A stretch of DNA of 64,000 bases. Origin: Echinococcus granulosus. Its lineage: Eukaryota; Platyhelminthes; Cestoda; Cyclophyllidea; Taeniidae. A program made the translations under genes and the position numbers. Location: assembly GCF_000524195.1 (NCBI RefSeq), contig NW_020170448.1, positions 243,703-307,702 of the forward strand. Direction: 5' to 3'. The notes under the pieces were generated by a model, which did not search any database, was not told the origin of the DNA, and was given only the letters and a program-made list of their open reading frames with translations. Below are positions 16,001 through 28,100 of the stretch, piece after piece (position 1 is the stretch's first letter; the number at the start of each line of letters is the position of its first letter).

Positions 16001-19000
16001 GAAAATATAAATGTATAGAACTCAAGTGGCTTACACCATATTTACAGCAACGCCGATGGCAGAGGTAATGAGCATAACCATTCCGTCGATTTCATAGTGT
16101 TGATGAATCACTCGCATTATAGCAAGATAGACAAGAATGCCTGTTACTAGCCAAATCATTAAAACTGAGACAAGAGCACCAACGACTTCTACAAGGGAAG
16201 AAATGAGAGAAGGATTTACTTGCAAGAAGATTCCTTGGGGATTTAATGAAACCCTTTTCTCCCCCCCCCCCCTCTTAACCCCACCTCGACAAGCCTGTTT
16301 CTCGGACTGGAAATGAATTATACCAGAGCACGTACCAGCACGATACCAACCAAAACTCATCATTCGCGTCGCCGGTCGTCCAGACAGAAATATGGCAAAA
16401 AGACTGATGAGGAAGCTGGCAAAATCGGTCAGAAGATGAGCCGCATCCGTCATGATTGCCAAACTGCCGGCGAGAGCGCCACCTGAACCCGATCGGTTTG
16501 GTTATTAAAAGCTGTTTTTTACAATAACTGATCCCCGAAACGGAGTCATGCATTTCGTGATTCATCTCTCAGTAGGATGGCACAGAGCTTACCAGTAGCT
16601 TCACCAATCATGAAGATGAGGCATAGTGCACTAGCAATTAGAAGTTTCCTCCTCGCAACTTTGTCAATTCCTTCTTCATTTGGTCCAGAATGACAGTGAG
16701 TCCCTGCGGTAAGAAAAAGATACAATGGCATGCTTTGTACAACTAAGTCCATTTCTTTTACTGAAAGAACATTAGTAGCAACTTACCACCGCCACCATCT
16801 GCGTCATCAGGTGGACTCCTGAAATTAGACAAATTGAAGGGAAATTGTACATTCATTTTAAAAGACAAGCCATAATTCTAAGGGGTAGTAAAAAAACCCC
16901 AAAACACCACTCAAATTGATCAGTAATACAATGCATAATTTTCTCTCAAAATGAAGATTGAATTTTATAAAATAGTTTGATTACCAAAAGCAGGTACCGG
17001 AAATGTATTTCAGCCACTTTTGCATCAATCTGTCACAATTTTGCGTTCAAACTGCTTAAGCTGCGGTTTTGCATCAAAAGGCATTAATAGGGGGTGGGGG
17101 GGGGGGGGGTGGGACATGAGGATGAAGTAGCGTCTTCGGCCCCCTGACATCTAAGAGCATGCCATAAGGCCACTTCACCGGGTCTGCTTAGAAGGCCTAC
17201 AGGGTCTTGCATTGCTCGGGCTTTCCTCCTGACCCTTTAGTGTCTAAACTTGTCCTGGATGTTTTATAAGTACGATACAAAATGACCCGTTAGCTTATCA
17301 TACTTGTCCCAAGATGTGACCCAGTTGGGACAAAAAAGAATAGCATTTAGAACAAGTACCTAGATATTTATTTCAATTAATTTGGAACCGAATAAAGCAT
17401 TAGAATATGTAATAAGAGTGACTAGAACAGTGTACTTATTGTCTTCATGCATAATTTACTAGTCAAAAACTGATAATACCCTAAATAGTCGAAAAGTTTC
17501 CATCATCTCTATTCTAGGGAAATAACCCATGCCACATAATAAGGAATATTTTTTTGGATAAAATAATATCAACCGAATTGCCTTTACTTGTTGACAAAAA
17601 TATGCTCGGATTATGGTGTACTTGGGATAAAATAGAGGCCACTCTTCAGTAAAAACAGCCCTCTAAAAAGCTTTGATGTCACTTTAAGCCTACTACATGT
17701 CACGGTGACAACTCAAGACGGAGGCATGTAAACAATGAACACGGGTACGAATCATACACTTCCAACAATATCTAAATTTCCGTTAGAAATGCCTAAAAAG
17801 GAGAGGAGTGCTACTCTTTGTAAAATTTCTAATAAGAACAATATTAGCCATTTGATAGGAGAAAGTTTAAAAGGCTTCTTACTCCTTAAAGGTCTTCTTA
17901 ATACTATAGCTGCGTCCTTTCGATTGCATCTCCACATCATCAGCCTGCTCGTAGCCAGTGTGCAAGTCTCCCTCGTTCATGTTGTTAAGTGACGGGATGT
18001 ACAATATGTCTCCCTCTCTTACACCCCTCCTAAGCCTTATCTCTCCTCCGGTCCTCAACCTCCTTCATTCACTAATTGGTCACACAGTGTGTGTGCGGTG
18101 CCAGTTCGTGGGCCACTCCACCAGTCGCTCACTTCCGGTGTGGACGGAAGTTAATCAAAACGATGGTTGTCTCATTTTTAAGGAGATTATCCTAACCATC
18201 CAACAGTCTTCTCGACCCTGATCTACGATTACATCACCTCATCAGTTTTGGCAGATGTTCAATTTCGTCTGGATAACGCTATACTTACTCACTTTCAGTG
18301 AGCTTGTATCGACACGAAGTGGGACTTGTCCGCCAGTTGCCCTTCGCGCTTGACGTGACTTCAGGGATTCCGTAAGGCAGGCTTCTGATCTACGAGTGTG
18401 CCATGTAACTGCATTCTGAATAAATCGTTGTATTACTTGCCCTCAGACACAAATTGGATCAAACTAATCCGATGAATTTACTAGAATCCTCCTTTTTAGA
18501 ACACGAGTTCATTAAAGAAGTGTTGGGTTTGCATAACTCCACGTCGATTGGAAAACATGAAGTTATCAATTTGGTTAAAAGATACGCTAAGTCCTAAAAA
18601 GACCCTCGTTACCAAAAAAGTATTACACGTTCATATGGGCAGTATTAAGTGCGCAAGCCATGTTCTCCATGCCCAGTGAAACATCTCACTTAGTGCTCGG
18701 CTTAGAAGAATAATTACGTACGGGCACAGTTAGTGTGAAAAAGTCAAACCGGATTTAAACGGATTTGCTTAGAAATCTCGAAATTTCGAAGTGGCCATAC
18801 AGTTAAGCTGATATTTAGGTGATGGGTGCTCCTAGACAGCATTTCTTGTAACTATAAGTTGAATTCAGTACACATGTGGAGGGGTTTTATCTTAGGCCCA
18901 AACAAGCAATTAGGAGTGATTAATGAATCGAGACACTGGTTGCGCCTAAACAACTTTTCTAGCCGTCTTCCTCTCTAGGACGTAGAATTATGCAGGAGAT

Positions 19001-21572
19001 AGTTAACNNNNNNNNNNNNNNNNNNNNNNNNNNNNNNNNNNNNNNNNNNNNNNNNNNNNNNNNNNNNNNNNNNNNNNNNNNNNNNNNNNNNNNNNNNNNN
19101 NNNNNNNTGAGGCGCCACTTTTGTACTTTGAATTAGCCCCCTTGTACCTCACTGGGTGGGCTGGCCTTTTGGGCCATGCCAATAGCCCAGACACCTTCTC
19201 CGTGCCGAATATATACTCCGCCTGAGTATTGTGTCTTCTTTCATCTTCAGGGCGTCTCGGGACGCTACAAACGAATTGTCATGCTAACGGAGTCACGTTT
19301 GGCGATATGGGAGGCTTATACAAACGACACTAGCACTCTAGTCAAAGCGACGTTTATTTGTGTTAAAACATACAAATTGAAACCAGGCTTGCTAAGAGAA
19401 TCAACAAATGCTGGTGATTGAGCTATTGGAACTTTTGTTCAATTCTACACGGGTATCCATGACTACGTTAACCATAAAAATACTCACCAGTGTATTTTAA
19501 AATAGTCACCTTCAAAAGAAAATGCTCTGTTTTTGAACAGAACTGAAATTTGTTAAAGGCAAATTATTCACTGCCATAAAGAGCGGTTAAAGGGTAATAT
19601 AAAGGAATCATGAGTAGATATATTTCAGCGACATTTCAACAACTTCACTATTGGTACAGTCAGAAACAGTGTCTAATTATGGCTAAAAACCCACCATTAA
19701 TCTCCCAATATGTGTCTGTAACTTTAAATACTTAATAATTATATATCTGTAGGCAGAAAGCGCACACGTAACACCACACTTCCCCGGTTCACCTATTCAT
19801 AAGCACGAGGACAAAAATCACTTAACTGGAGCACACGAAAAGCCGTCAGTAGTAAATCGGTACAGAAAAATAGCTTAGTTACTCTACTCTTCAAAGATAG
19901 GCGAAGAGGGTGAACACCTAGTCATGATCATTAAATTGGTAAATTGACAATAAATTTGGCAGAAATCAAAGATTAAAAAATTCGCTAAATAAAAATATCA
20001 ATTAGTTGAGTAGGGTATCTGGCCGTGGTATAGTCGCATTGGGGCATACTTTTAGCAATGTTTTTATTTGATGATCACCATTGCAGTAGCTACGTAGGTA
20101 CAAAAACGACAAAAGAGCCAGTTGTTTAAAACAGACATGTGCTGGCACAAACATACCTGCGGAGTTTAATTTACACTTGCGTAGGGGACGGCAGGTGGGG
20201 GGGGGGGGGTGTCAGGCTTATCATTTAAAGTGTCGATAATGATACTTTGCAGACTGCTCTTCCAAATCACATCGCAACGCCATGATTACGCGCTCTAACA
20301 TTTACTTTCCCTATGGATTATACCCATGGGATGTTATCAAGCGAAACTTCGTTTTACTTAAATAGCATATTTTATAAAAGGAACCACTTATTCTAGCGGT
20401 AATTTATACAACTGATACCTAAACCACGAAAAAAACTATATTTTACTCAGTATTCAAATTCAAATGTCGAAACCACGTGAAGGCGTCCAAGAGGGAGCAT
20501 TGATAAGTGAGGAAGTATAACGATTCAATGATACAATAAGAATTTTAGCGCGCAAAATATACATCTCAACCGCCCAAAGGAGGTTGATGTTGTGAACAAA
20601 CAGCCTACATCACCACCATCAGTTTGCTGCACCCTAAATCACTAAGAATACAGCAAATGCATGGAACCTATTTGACGACGTCATCCTTGATGCACAGTAA
20701 GCCCCCATGCACATGACACGAGCAGTAGGGTCAAGTGAGATCCTTCTTTAGTGATGTGATGAGTTTTTGTGCTCAGTTTTTTTATGTAAATATATCAGCT
20801 CCGAAAATCCTAGTAGGATCTTCTCGGTAAAGGCAGACAAAATCCGATGAGTAAAATCCTGGAAACTTTTGACCATAAACAAATTGGGAATTAATATTAA
20901 AATATCTTCAAGTATTTTCGTTCTAATTAGGTATCTTTCCATGCGGCTCCCTCCTGGGCATCCCATAATTCGACATTGAATGCGCCTAAACTTGCAAACT
21001 TTTGACATTATTACGTGGAGATTAAGTTCCTCTTTTGACTACAAAAACCTGGTTTTAAATCCTATTGGGAAAATTGCAGTGAAAATAGTTTCTCTCTATT
21101 TATTTAGAAACGTCTGGCGGCGAGGCGGCCTTTTTGACACCGGTGTTTGTCAAATGGATTTAAAGATCTTTTCAGAATTGGAAAAATTGGGCTAGTTGAA
21201 ATAACGGAATGGCTGGTGACAGCAAAGTAGAATTGCCACTCAGCAGCTCAGTTTTGATCTTACGGAAGAGTACCTCAAAAGCCAGTGTAGGGACACCTAC
21301 TTAAAAGATTCTCTGGAATTGTGAGGGGAAATTCTTCCGCACAGCGTCTAATCTCTTGGTAAAGAGGATTTTTCATCAATCAGAAGGTTTACAGGAGGAC
21401 TTACTATTGGGAATTCAATCGGCGGTCACAGGTGTCACAATGTTGAAAGGTTCTTTGGTGCAAATGGCGGAATAACGTGCCCACTTACCCGGTGTCAGCA
21501 ATTACCAGATCGGAGTGAGAAACCTCCTGGGGAAGGATCACATAGCCATCAACCAGGATGCTCGAACATTCC
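13007..21572 (-). CDS. Zinc transporter, SLC30A2/3/4/8 (ZnT) group, 5' end missing
   Basis: Cation-diffusion-facilitator antiporter moving Zn2+ from cytosol into vesicles in exchange for protons. Phase-matched exons: 21572-21489, 16818-16787 (a 32-nt microexon), 16703-16593, 16482-16336, 16188-16035, 15955-15544, 14695-14455 and 13152-13007; at least 441 codons. Seen: N-terminal HCH motif (GTHCHSG) typical of ZnT2/3/4/8; membrane segments with AHLLTD in TM2 and HVIGD in TM5, which supply the His/Asp tetrahedral zinc site; FGWYRAE; a His-rich cytosolic loop (HGHDHGGRSHSHNH) between TM4 and TM5; and a C-terminal cytoplasmic domain with LMEGVP and a closing CRICQEL, like the CQxC of the family. 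The exon at 21489-21572 is 4.7 kb upstream but joins the microexon in frame, so I include it. The initiating exon was not found and should lie between 21573 and 25156. A solo TRIM repeat sits in the last intron and an assembly gap in the long intron. Confidence 0.92.
13600..13795 (+). repeat. Solo TRIM terminal repeat inside a zinc-transporter intron
   Basis: Single 196-bp repeat starting TGTAATACG and ending in GCTACA, flanked by the 4-bp duplication TAAG (13596-13599 and 13796-13799). This is what recombination between the two repeats of a full element leaves. It lies antisense to the host gene, in the intron between the last two coding exons. Confidence 0.88.
19008..19107. other. Assembly gap (100 N)
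   Basis: Exactly 100 N, a conventional placeholder. The right edge begins inside a TRIM terminal repeat, so the break was probably caused by this repeat family. Confidence 0.98.
19108..19269 (+). repeat. TRIM terminal repeat truncated by the gap
   Basis: Matches the 198-bp repeat from its internal GAGGCGCCACTTTTG block to the terminal GACGCTACA. The first 35 bp or so are lost in the N run, so a solo repeat and the end of a full element cannot be told apart. Confidence 0.85.
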
Positions 21573-21869
21573 CTAAAATGTGGTAAAAAGAAGGAATTCG
21601 CATGATTTAACGCTACAAAAGTTGTCGTGTGAAAGCGGGATCAGATGAGTAAATGTGGCTCGGAGATGTATCGAAAAGGGTTGAAAAATAAACATTTTTA
21701 CCAGTCAAATGCGCCCTATTCTTGGGTTACCATGGGAAGATCAAGATTTAGTTTCAACCCATAAAATGGAATACTACTTATTTAAACGTTTGGCGCCATA
21801 TCGTGCGGGTGAGAAATTCACATTTCGTAGATTAAAAGGACACAAAGTGCAATTTTGATTTAGCGCTAA

Positions 21870-22069
21870 TGTAATACGTTAATTGCTTGTTTGACTCTAG
21901 ATTTTGGTAGCAGGACGCTGCGGGGCTTCGCCAGTGTAATTTTACAGAGCGGCCCGACCTACCTGCCGCGCTGGTGGCCCCGAGCCCTGCTGTATGTCGC
22001 CAATGCATATTCCACTCGAGTATTATGTCTTCTCCGGTCTTCAGTGAAATCTCGAAGCTCTGCAACTAG
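21870..22069 (+). repeat. Diverged TRIM terminal-repeat relic
   Basis: Begins TGTAATACG and later shows GCCAATGCATATTCC, CTCGAGTATTATGTCTTCT and a final CTCTGCA, in the same order and spacing as the intact repeats, with heavy substitution in the middle. Length is about the same as the family standard. Confidence 0.65.
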
Positions 22070-24390
22070 TGCTACTATCATTGTCCATTTAAGATAACTC
22101 AGTACTAGAAGGTAGGTTATAACGGCCGTTTAGAATCAAAACAAAAATCCCATGTTTTTTAACCGATGATTGATAAATTTTGCAAGAAAATCTGTTAAGA
22201 AGCACAAGGAGGACCTGCGGAATTCTATAAACAACACCGAGGAGTCTTACTTGAAAGCAAGTAAGGGAGTAATTAGTCTACATTCTTCAAATGAAGAACA
22301 GAAGTTTTTTACCAACTAGCACGAGTTTGTCTCGTAAATATGATTTTTTACATATTTGTAAGCACAGAGGAGAGAGATGGTTTTTGAAGAAAACCGACAA
22401 CAGACACTTTGAATAAGCAAAAAGCGGGAGTACTCAAAAAGATGGGACCTTGTAGACAAATGCCATGCAAAACCACTTTAATCAGATTGTTTGAGCTCTT
22501 CATGCACTTTTTTTCTTTTTTTGGAAAGAAGTTAAGAATGAAAAGCATGAAAGCAGCAGGCCATGAATCACATGAATAAGCACTTGTGATTAAAGGAAGC
22601 GAAAAAGATATAATGAATAAATTATGGACTTGACTTGACGCATTTTTTTCTTTTTCTAGGTCTTCTGATATGCGTGATTGACACTTTTGGGTAGGACAAA
22701 TAGGACCAAGGCTATAGTTTGGTCCGCAATTAAAGTTGAGAGTACAAAGCACTCAAAAAGGTTGCATTTTTTTTTTACTCTCCGAGAATGTCAGAAGTGG
22801 GTGTGTACCAGCAGGCTTTACCAATGACCCCCATCAAACAGCACACGTATCACACTTAATAGAAATGTAACTTGCCTAACAGATCACCATGCTTGGTGGT
22901 GATGACGAGTTTGTCTACCCGTGTGCCAACAAGCCTATCCCTTAGAAGTCTACATAATCCCGATGCCAGTCCAGCTTTTGTGAATGCTCAGATTCTACGT
23001 GCTTGACAGTGAAATTGTCGTCATACAAGATGGCCTTTCAAGTCCTGGCTCCAGAAGTACATTTTAAGCGGCAGAATTTATCAGTCAGCACATCACCAAT
23101 GAAAGTATTGCCATAGATTTCTTCAAATTGTACAATCCTGTTGTAAGTAAATGACAGGTGTAAAACTTTGGGTTCAATAGTCAATTACATCTTTGATATG
23201 CATTGCAGTGTTTGACAAAAGGACGATGTTTTCTACACTTGGCAAGTGCATTCGGTGGCCTACTTGCACCAGTACTACACCTCAAACTAGCTAACAGCCC
23301 ACACAATGACATTTTTCCAGTGACACACCCTAATACGTCCTCGCGAAATGTAAATGGATGAACCTCAAAGAAAATTTGAAAGAAGGTTAAAATTCGATGT
23401 AATGAAAGCAGGCAAAGTAGACCGGATTCCTAACAAATGGACAGGCAGCAGAGGACATTAAATTAGGCCGTAAACTACTTATGCTATAATCACACGACTA
23501 CAAGTTATAAAATGCTATATTGCATACTTGCTGCCAAGTTGTATTTTTCCAATATGCGAGCCACATAAGTACCGACTGTTCGACAATTGTCTTGTTTTTC
23601 ATTACGAAAAAAGTGTGTCACATGACCATGCATATGATTTGCCGAGAAAAGATAAAAGGGTTTGTGCACTCACAAAATCTTGGAAACAGGGAAGACATAC
23701 TAATGATTGTCAGAAAAAACCTCATTTGAAGAATTGAAACATATGGGTTTTCAGCGCTAGTACATAATAAAGAAGAAATGACAGTATAAAACCGTTAAAT
23801 GCACAAAATCTAAAATTGTAACTTGTTGTATTAATTTGTATTCAATCAGCACTATTTAACGTGCACATATTGCCAAGAAGTGAGGAGGCCACAGATCTAT
23901 ACAAGCCACACTTAACCTCAAAAAATATAACATTTGAGGCTTTAAAAAGCTCCATTTATTCAAAAAATCTGCACACTAGAAAGAGCTCTACATGTAATGA
24001 TAAGAAAGTTTAGGGTGGCTTGCCTAGATAAATTATCTGTTTTGCTGACGTCAAGTGTTTCGGCATCAATGAAAACCTCTAAGGTTGTATTATTAATAAA
24101 ATAATAAACTTACTTGTATAATCAGTCATTTTTGCATACAGGACGTTAGTGCAATTAAGTGAAACATCAACCCCAACAAGGATTAAGAATAAAATAATAC
24201 TGATTTATTTAAACAAACCATTTGCACAAATCCTAACACGATTACTAGGAAGTACTTCATTTTTCTATAAAAACTAATGCGACAAGCAAAAAGCATATGT
24301 GTCACCCAACTTTCCTTTTGGTGTTGGAAAAGTACACTAAATAAGGAGCGTTTTTGACCGATTCCTCGTTTCGAAATCCACTTCCGAAAG

Positions 24391-24462
24391 AGGACGAAGT
24401 TCCAGACCTAGCTGAATTGCCAAGAGGGATCAGTGACGTTAAGGACGCTACGACTGCCATCG
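24391..24462 (+). repeat. Fragment of TRIM interior with a perfectly kept 22-bp core
   Basis: This stretch aligns with the interior of copy B around 31795-31866. Bases 24419-24440 are identical over 22 positions to 31823-31844 and to the complement of 11515-11536, while the sequence on both sides differs at many positions. Confidence 0.7.
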
Positions 24463-24794
24463 TATTTTTTTTAAAAACACAAAGTACTAGTGTGCTGTTT
24501 TGTTCAAAATATGGCTGAGTAGTTTCGCTACTCTTAATTCTTTGCTTCTAAATTAGCTCGGTCAATGCTTAGCAAATTTATTTTTGCCAACTGAATTTAT
24601 GTAACCGCCAGACACAGGACTTTAATTTATCATAAATTTTAAAATTTCAAGAAGAGATATCTCTTATAGTCGCGATCACCTACATGAACGCGGAGGGAGT
24701 CTTACAAATCGATTTGGCCACAAGCCACTGCAGTCAATGAAAATTGCCAACTTCTTTACTTGGGATTCTACATAGTTAATATAGCGCTTCGAGA

Positions 24795-24971
24795 CTTCTC
24801 TTAAAATAAAAGAAGAAGACAGAATAACAGAGTAGAACCTATATATTTAGCACAGAGAAGTTATTTGAGCTACTGGTATGGCCCGAGAGTTAGCCAAAGC
24901 GGCGTGGTACCAAGGCCAAGTTAGAATTGGCTTTTTGCCAATACTGGGAGCTAAACAACCATTGTATTACA
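24795..24971 (-). repeat. Diverged TRIM terminal-repeat relic
   Basis: In reverse orientation it starts TGTAATACAATGG and carries the TATGGCC and TTTAGCACAGAGAAG blocks of the family in order. It lies 330 bp from the interior fragment at 24391-24462. The interior fragment reads in the opposite sense, so the two need not come from one insertion. Confidence 0.65.
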
Positions 24972-25156
24972 ATAGCTCTTATCACAATAAAATTTCTAGC
25001 CTTTTTTGCTTAGTTATTAATGATAATTCTACGATTTCTCATGCTGCATTTACCCTACCTGATGCAGTAAAGTTTGCTTGAATTTTACTGGTTGATATAT
25101 GTTGAAGATAGTTAACCGCTTATTTTCACCCATCTTGTGCGGTGTACTGTGCGTGG

Positions 25157-28100
25157 ATGCAGGCATTGTCTGATGATGAATTAAGGGATAAACTAAAGGC
25201 CAACGGTTATGAACCTGGCCCAATAACGCCTGCCACTAGGCAGGTTTACGAGCGAAAACTGGAGAGATTGCTTAAGGATAATAAGACTGGTTCAAAAATA
25301 CCTCGTTCTGAACAAGCCAAACGGAGTGAATCAATTAAGCCTGAGGGTACATTCACTTCACTTGCTTTACTACTTATCAAGGACTTGTGGTGCTTTGCCA
25401 AATCCATTATTCTTGTCCTCCTAGATGGTCTTCCTCCCGGTCCATCTTCTCGTTCAGTGAATCAAACTGCATTCTTGAGTGCAACTCGTGTGGGTGGTCC
25501 TAACAACTCGTTGAAATCAGATTCCCGACGTCAGTTTTCTAACACCTCATTACGGGATTCCTTTATGGGTTCGGCTTTCACTCCTCAGCAGAATCCCGGC
25601 CATACACCAAATGCTGGCGTTCGATCACCTTTGAGAACAGCCAACACTGATGTGCTCCGTGATTCCTCAAATTTGACAAACACCGGTTTGGGAATGAGAC
25701 CCAGAAATTTGATTTCTAGTCCCGCCACCACACAACTTAACTATCAAGATGGTGGGTCGATCCCTTCCAGTTCTTCGCTTTCGCCTGCTCGGGGAATAAG
25801 TGCATCGTACGTTTTTCATTTAAATGACCACTTACTCTGCTATTTTTATTTACACGATGTATTTTTCATTTCAGACACGGTTATGATCCGAGGATAACAT
25901 CGCGTGAAAGATCATCTTTGTCTGGCTGGGTTCCAAGAACCTCTAATTTAGGATCTACCATACTATCGGACGACTCAAATCTAGCCCCCGATGGTATTGT
26001 TCACAGGGCGTATCAATCTGACAAAATGTCTAATTATCGCCAGCTATTGCCGGGAGAGTCTTTTGAGAGATCCTTCTGTTCCAAAATTTTTAATTTTTCG
26101 CTTGGAAATCAGGTCCCAAATTTGATCTTGTTTTGTGGGATTGTCCTGCTTGCAGTAATTGTTTCTAGTTACCTTCTGCTGAAAGACAAGCACAGTAATG
26201 TGGGTAGGATCGCCGGTAAGTATGTTACACCTGACGCATCTGGGTGTTACTTCTATTACTGCATTCGTTTATGGTATGAATTGTTTTTTTCCTCCTTAGA
26301 CCTTCAAAAGGTGGTTTGTCTTCCTGAGGAGCACTCTGAACGTAGAATGGTCGCAGTCCTTTCACGACCAAGCTGTATTAATAGTCAAGATCTACCCCCG
26401 GTTTTGAGGATAGTACATAGTCTTTTTGAAATTCTTAGCCGATTCGCCGGTAAGCGTTACTCTCCGCCCTAATGTTTTTATCGTTCTCGAGTAATTGGTT
26501 GGATTATTGACATGAACTGATAAATGGCTTTTTATACTTTGGCCCTCTTTGCAGTGTTTGTGTTTCAAGGTCTGATAAGTCTATTTTATTCATGAGATTT
26601 TAAATCCACACACTCGCTGGTCACTTTGGGGCTACAGTGATTCTAAAATCTCAGCTTTTTCTAGGTGAACACTTTTGCGGAGAATCTGTTGAAAGTTCAA
26701 GGATTGAGGTGGAAACAGCAAAGCGTCTTGTTGAAAGTTACTTCGCAAATCACCCCGCCGCCTCTGTGACTGTGGATCAGGTAGACGCCTTATGGAGCAG
26801 TGTTTTGATCATAATTATTGAAGTTGGACAAAAACACCTACAAATCGCCGCCTATGACGCGAATGGCCAACCGCCTCCGTAAGCTTGGCTCCTACATTCG
26901 AACTGACCGCTTGTTTCCTAACCGCTGTAGACAGGTCCACTTCCTTTTTTTTATCATAGGGACTGGCGCGATGTGGTGGAGCTGGAGAGTCTACGCCCCT
27001 ACATTCCCGGCGGTTGTCGTCTTCGTCTGCTCACCAACTCAGTATTGCATTTCTTGAGCAATCTTCTTTGGCTACTCTTTATTCTCTCTGCTGTGGGCGG
27101 CTTCTGCTATGTGATATACCGTATTAAGCAGTCCCAGCAGAACCGCACGAAGAAACGTACAATGCGTATTCGAGAGATCGTTCGTGAGGTGTCCTGTGAG
27201 TGTGAAACTGTTTTCATTCCCCCATTTGGATGATGTGCAAGCCGTAACGATGGAGCATGCGTGACCCCAATTTTAATGACAGTTATATCACCTTTTCCCT
27301 AACATTAAGCCCTGCACCAATAACTTGGGTGCATACCACAATATGTAATATTTCTTTACTGTATCAATGTATCCACTTTTTATTTAGGCATCTTGCAACA
27401 GCAGCTGCAGCATAGAAAATCAAATCCTACGGAACCGCCGTATGTACCCGTCTCAATGATCAAGGAAAGGCTCAGTCACACCAATCCAGAGTGAGTAACC
27501 TTGTTACCCCTGAAATCTAAATTTATAGGCGTTATGCTTTCATTTACTATTTCTATGGCTACTTCTTATGTAGTCAACCTTTTCATTTGAATTAATTGTG
27601 AATTGGTGTCCTTGAGAGCTCTGTATTTCATTTTCGCCTGTTATAGTCTGGCAGAGTTGTGGACGGAGGTGGAGCACTACGTGCACTTGGTGGAGGGGAG
27701 TATTTTGGTACAAGAGTGGCGCGGCGTAGGCGAAACCTGGCAATGGCAAGCGGGGTCGGGCTGGCAAGGCTCGGGTAAGCATCTCTCTGTGTCTTCTCCA
27801 CGCTCTTCCACCATCACCAATACGGCCAACAGCTTGGGGGGTCAGCCCCGCGGCTACACTGCTAACTCCAGCTGTGCTGTTGAGAGTTGGTACTGGCGAT
27901 GGGGCCAGAGTCTCAACTATCCTCCTCCTCCTCCTCCTCCTCCTCCCCCCTAATGCTTTGCTCCGCTTTCCCTCTCTCATCACTTTCATTCTGCCCTCTC
28001 CCCAAGGACAAAGTAGTGCTTGTCAGCCAGAACTCCTCAAAGTAACTTTAATTTGAACAGAATTGCGATCTCTTATTCAAAGTAATATTTGTTTTGCTGC

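Larger units (their letters stand above)
16819..21488. other. Long zinc-transporter intron
   Basis: 4.7 kb without recognised coding sequence between the 32-nt microexon and the distal exon. It contains a G-tract near 17096-17112, a second near 20197-20208, the gap at 19008-19107 and the partial TRIM repeat after it. The minus-strand ORF at 20748-21008 has no recognisable domain. Confidence 0.5.
21573..25156. other. Intergenic, zinc transporter to MAN1
   Basis: The 5' ends of two divergent genes face this region. It should contain the missing first zinc-transporter exon and both promoters, but none could be picked out with confidence. Besides the three TRIM relics listed separately, 22348-22752 has a long minus-strand ORF without recognisable features. 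22860-23340 has a patchy base composition that might be a decayed transposon, but no family was recognised. Confidence 0.45.

Noticed and set aside
20748..21008. Minus-strand ORF of 86 aa upstream of the zinc transporter exons
   Set aside because: No similarity recognised, AT-rich codon use, and it does not splice in phase to the transporter exons I could define.
22348..22752. Minus-strand ORF of 134 aa, candidate first zinc-transporter exon
   Set aside because: No donor site gives the required phase with the exon at 21489-21572, and the sequence contains long A/T homopolymers typical of non-coding DNA.
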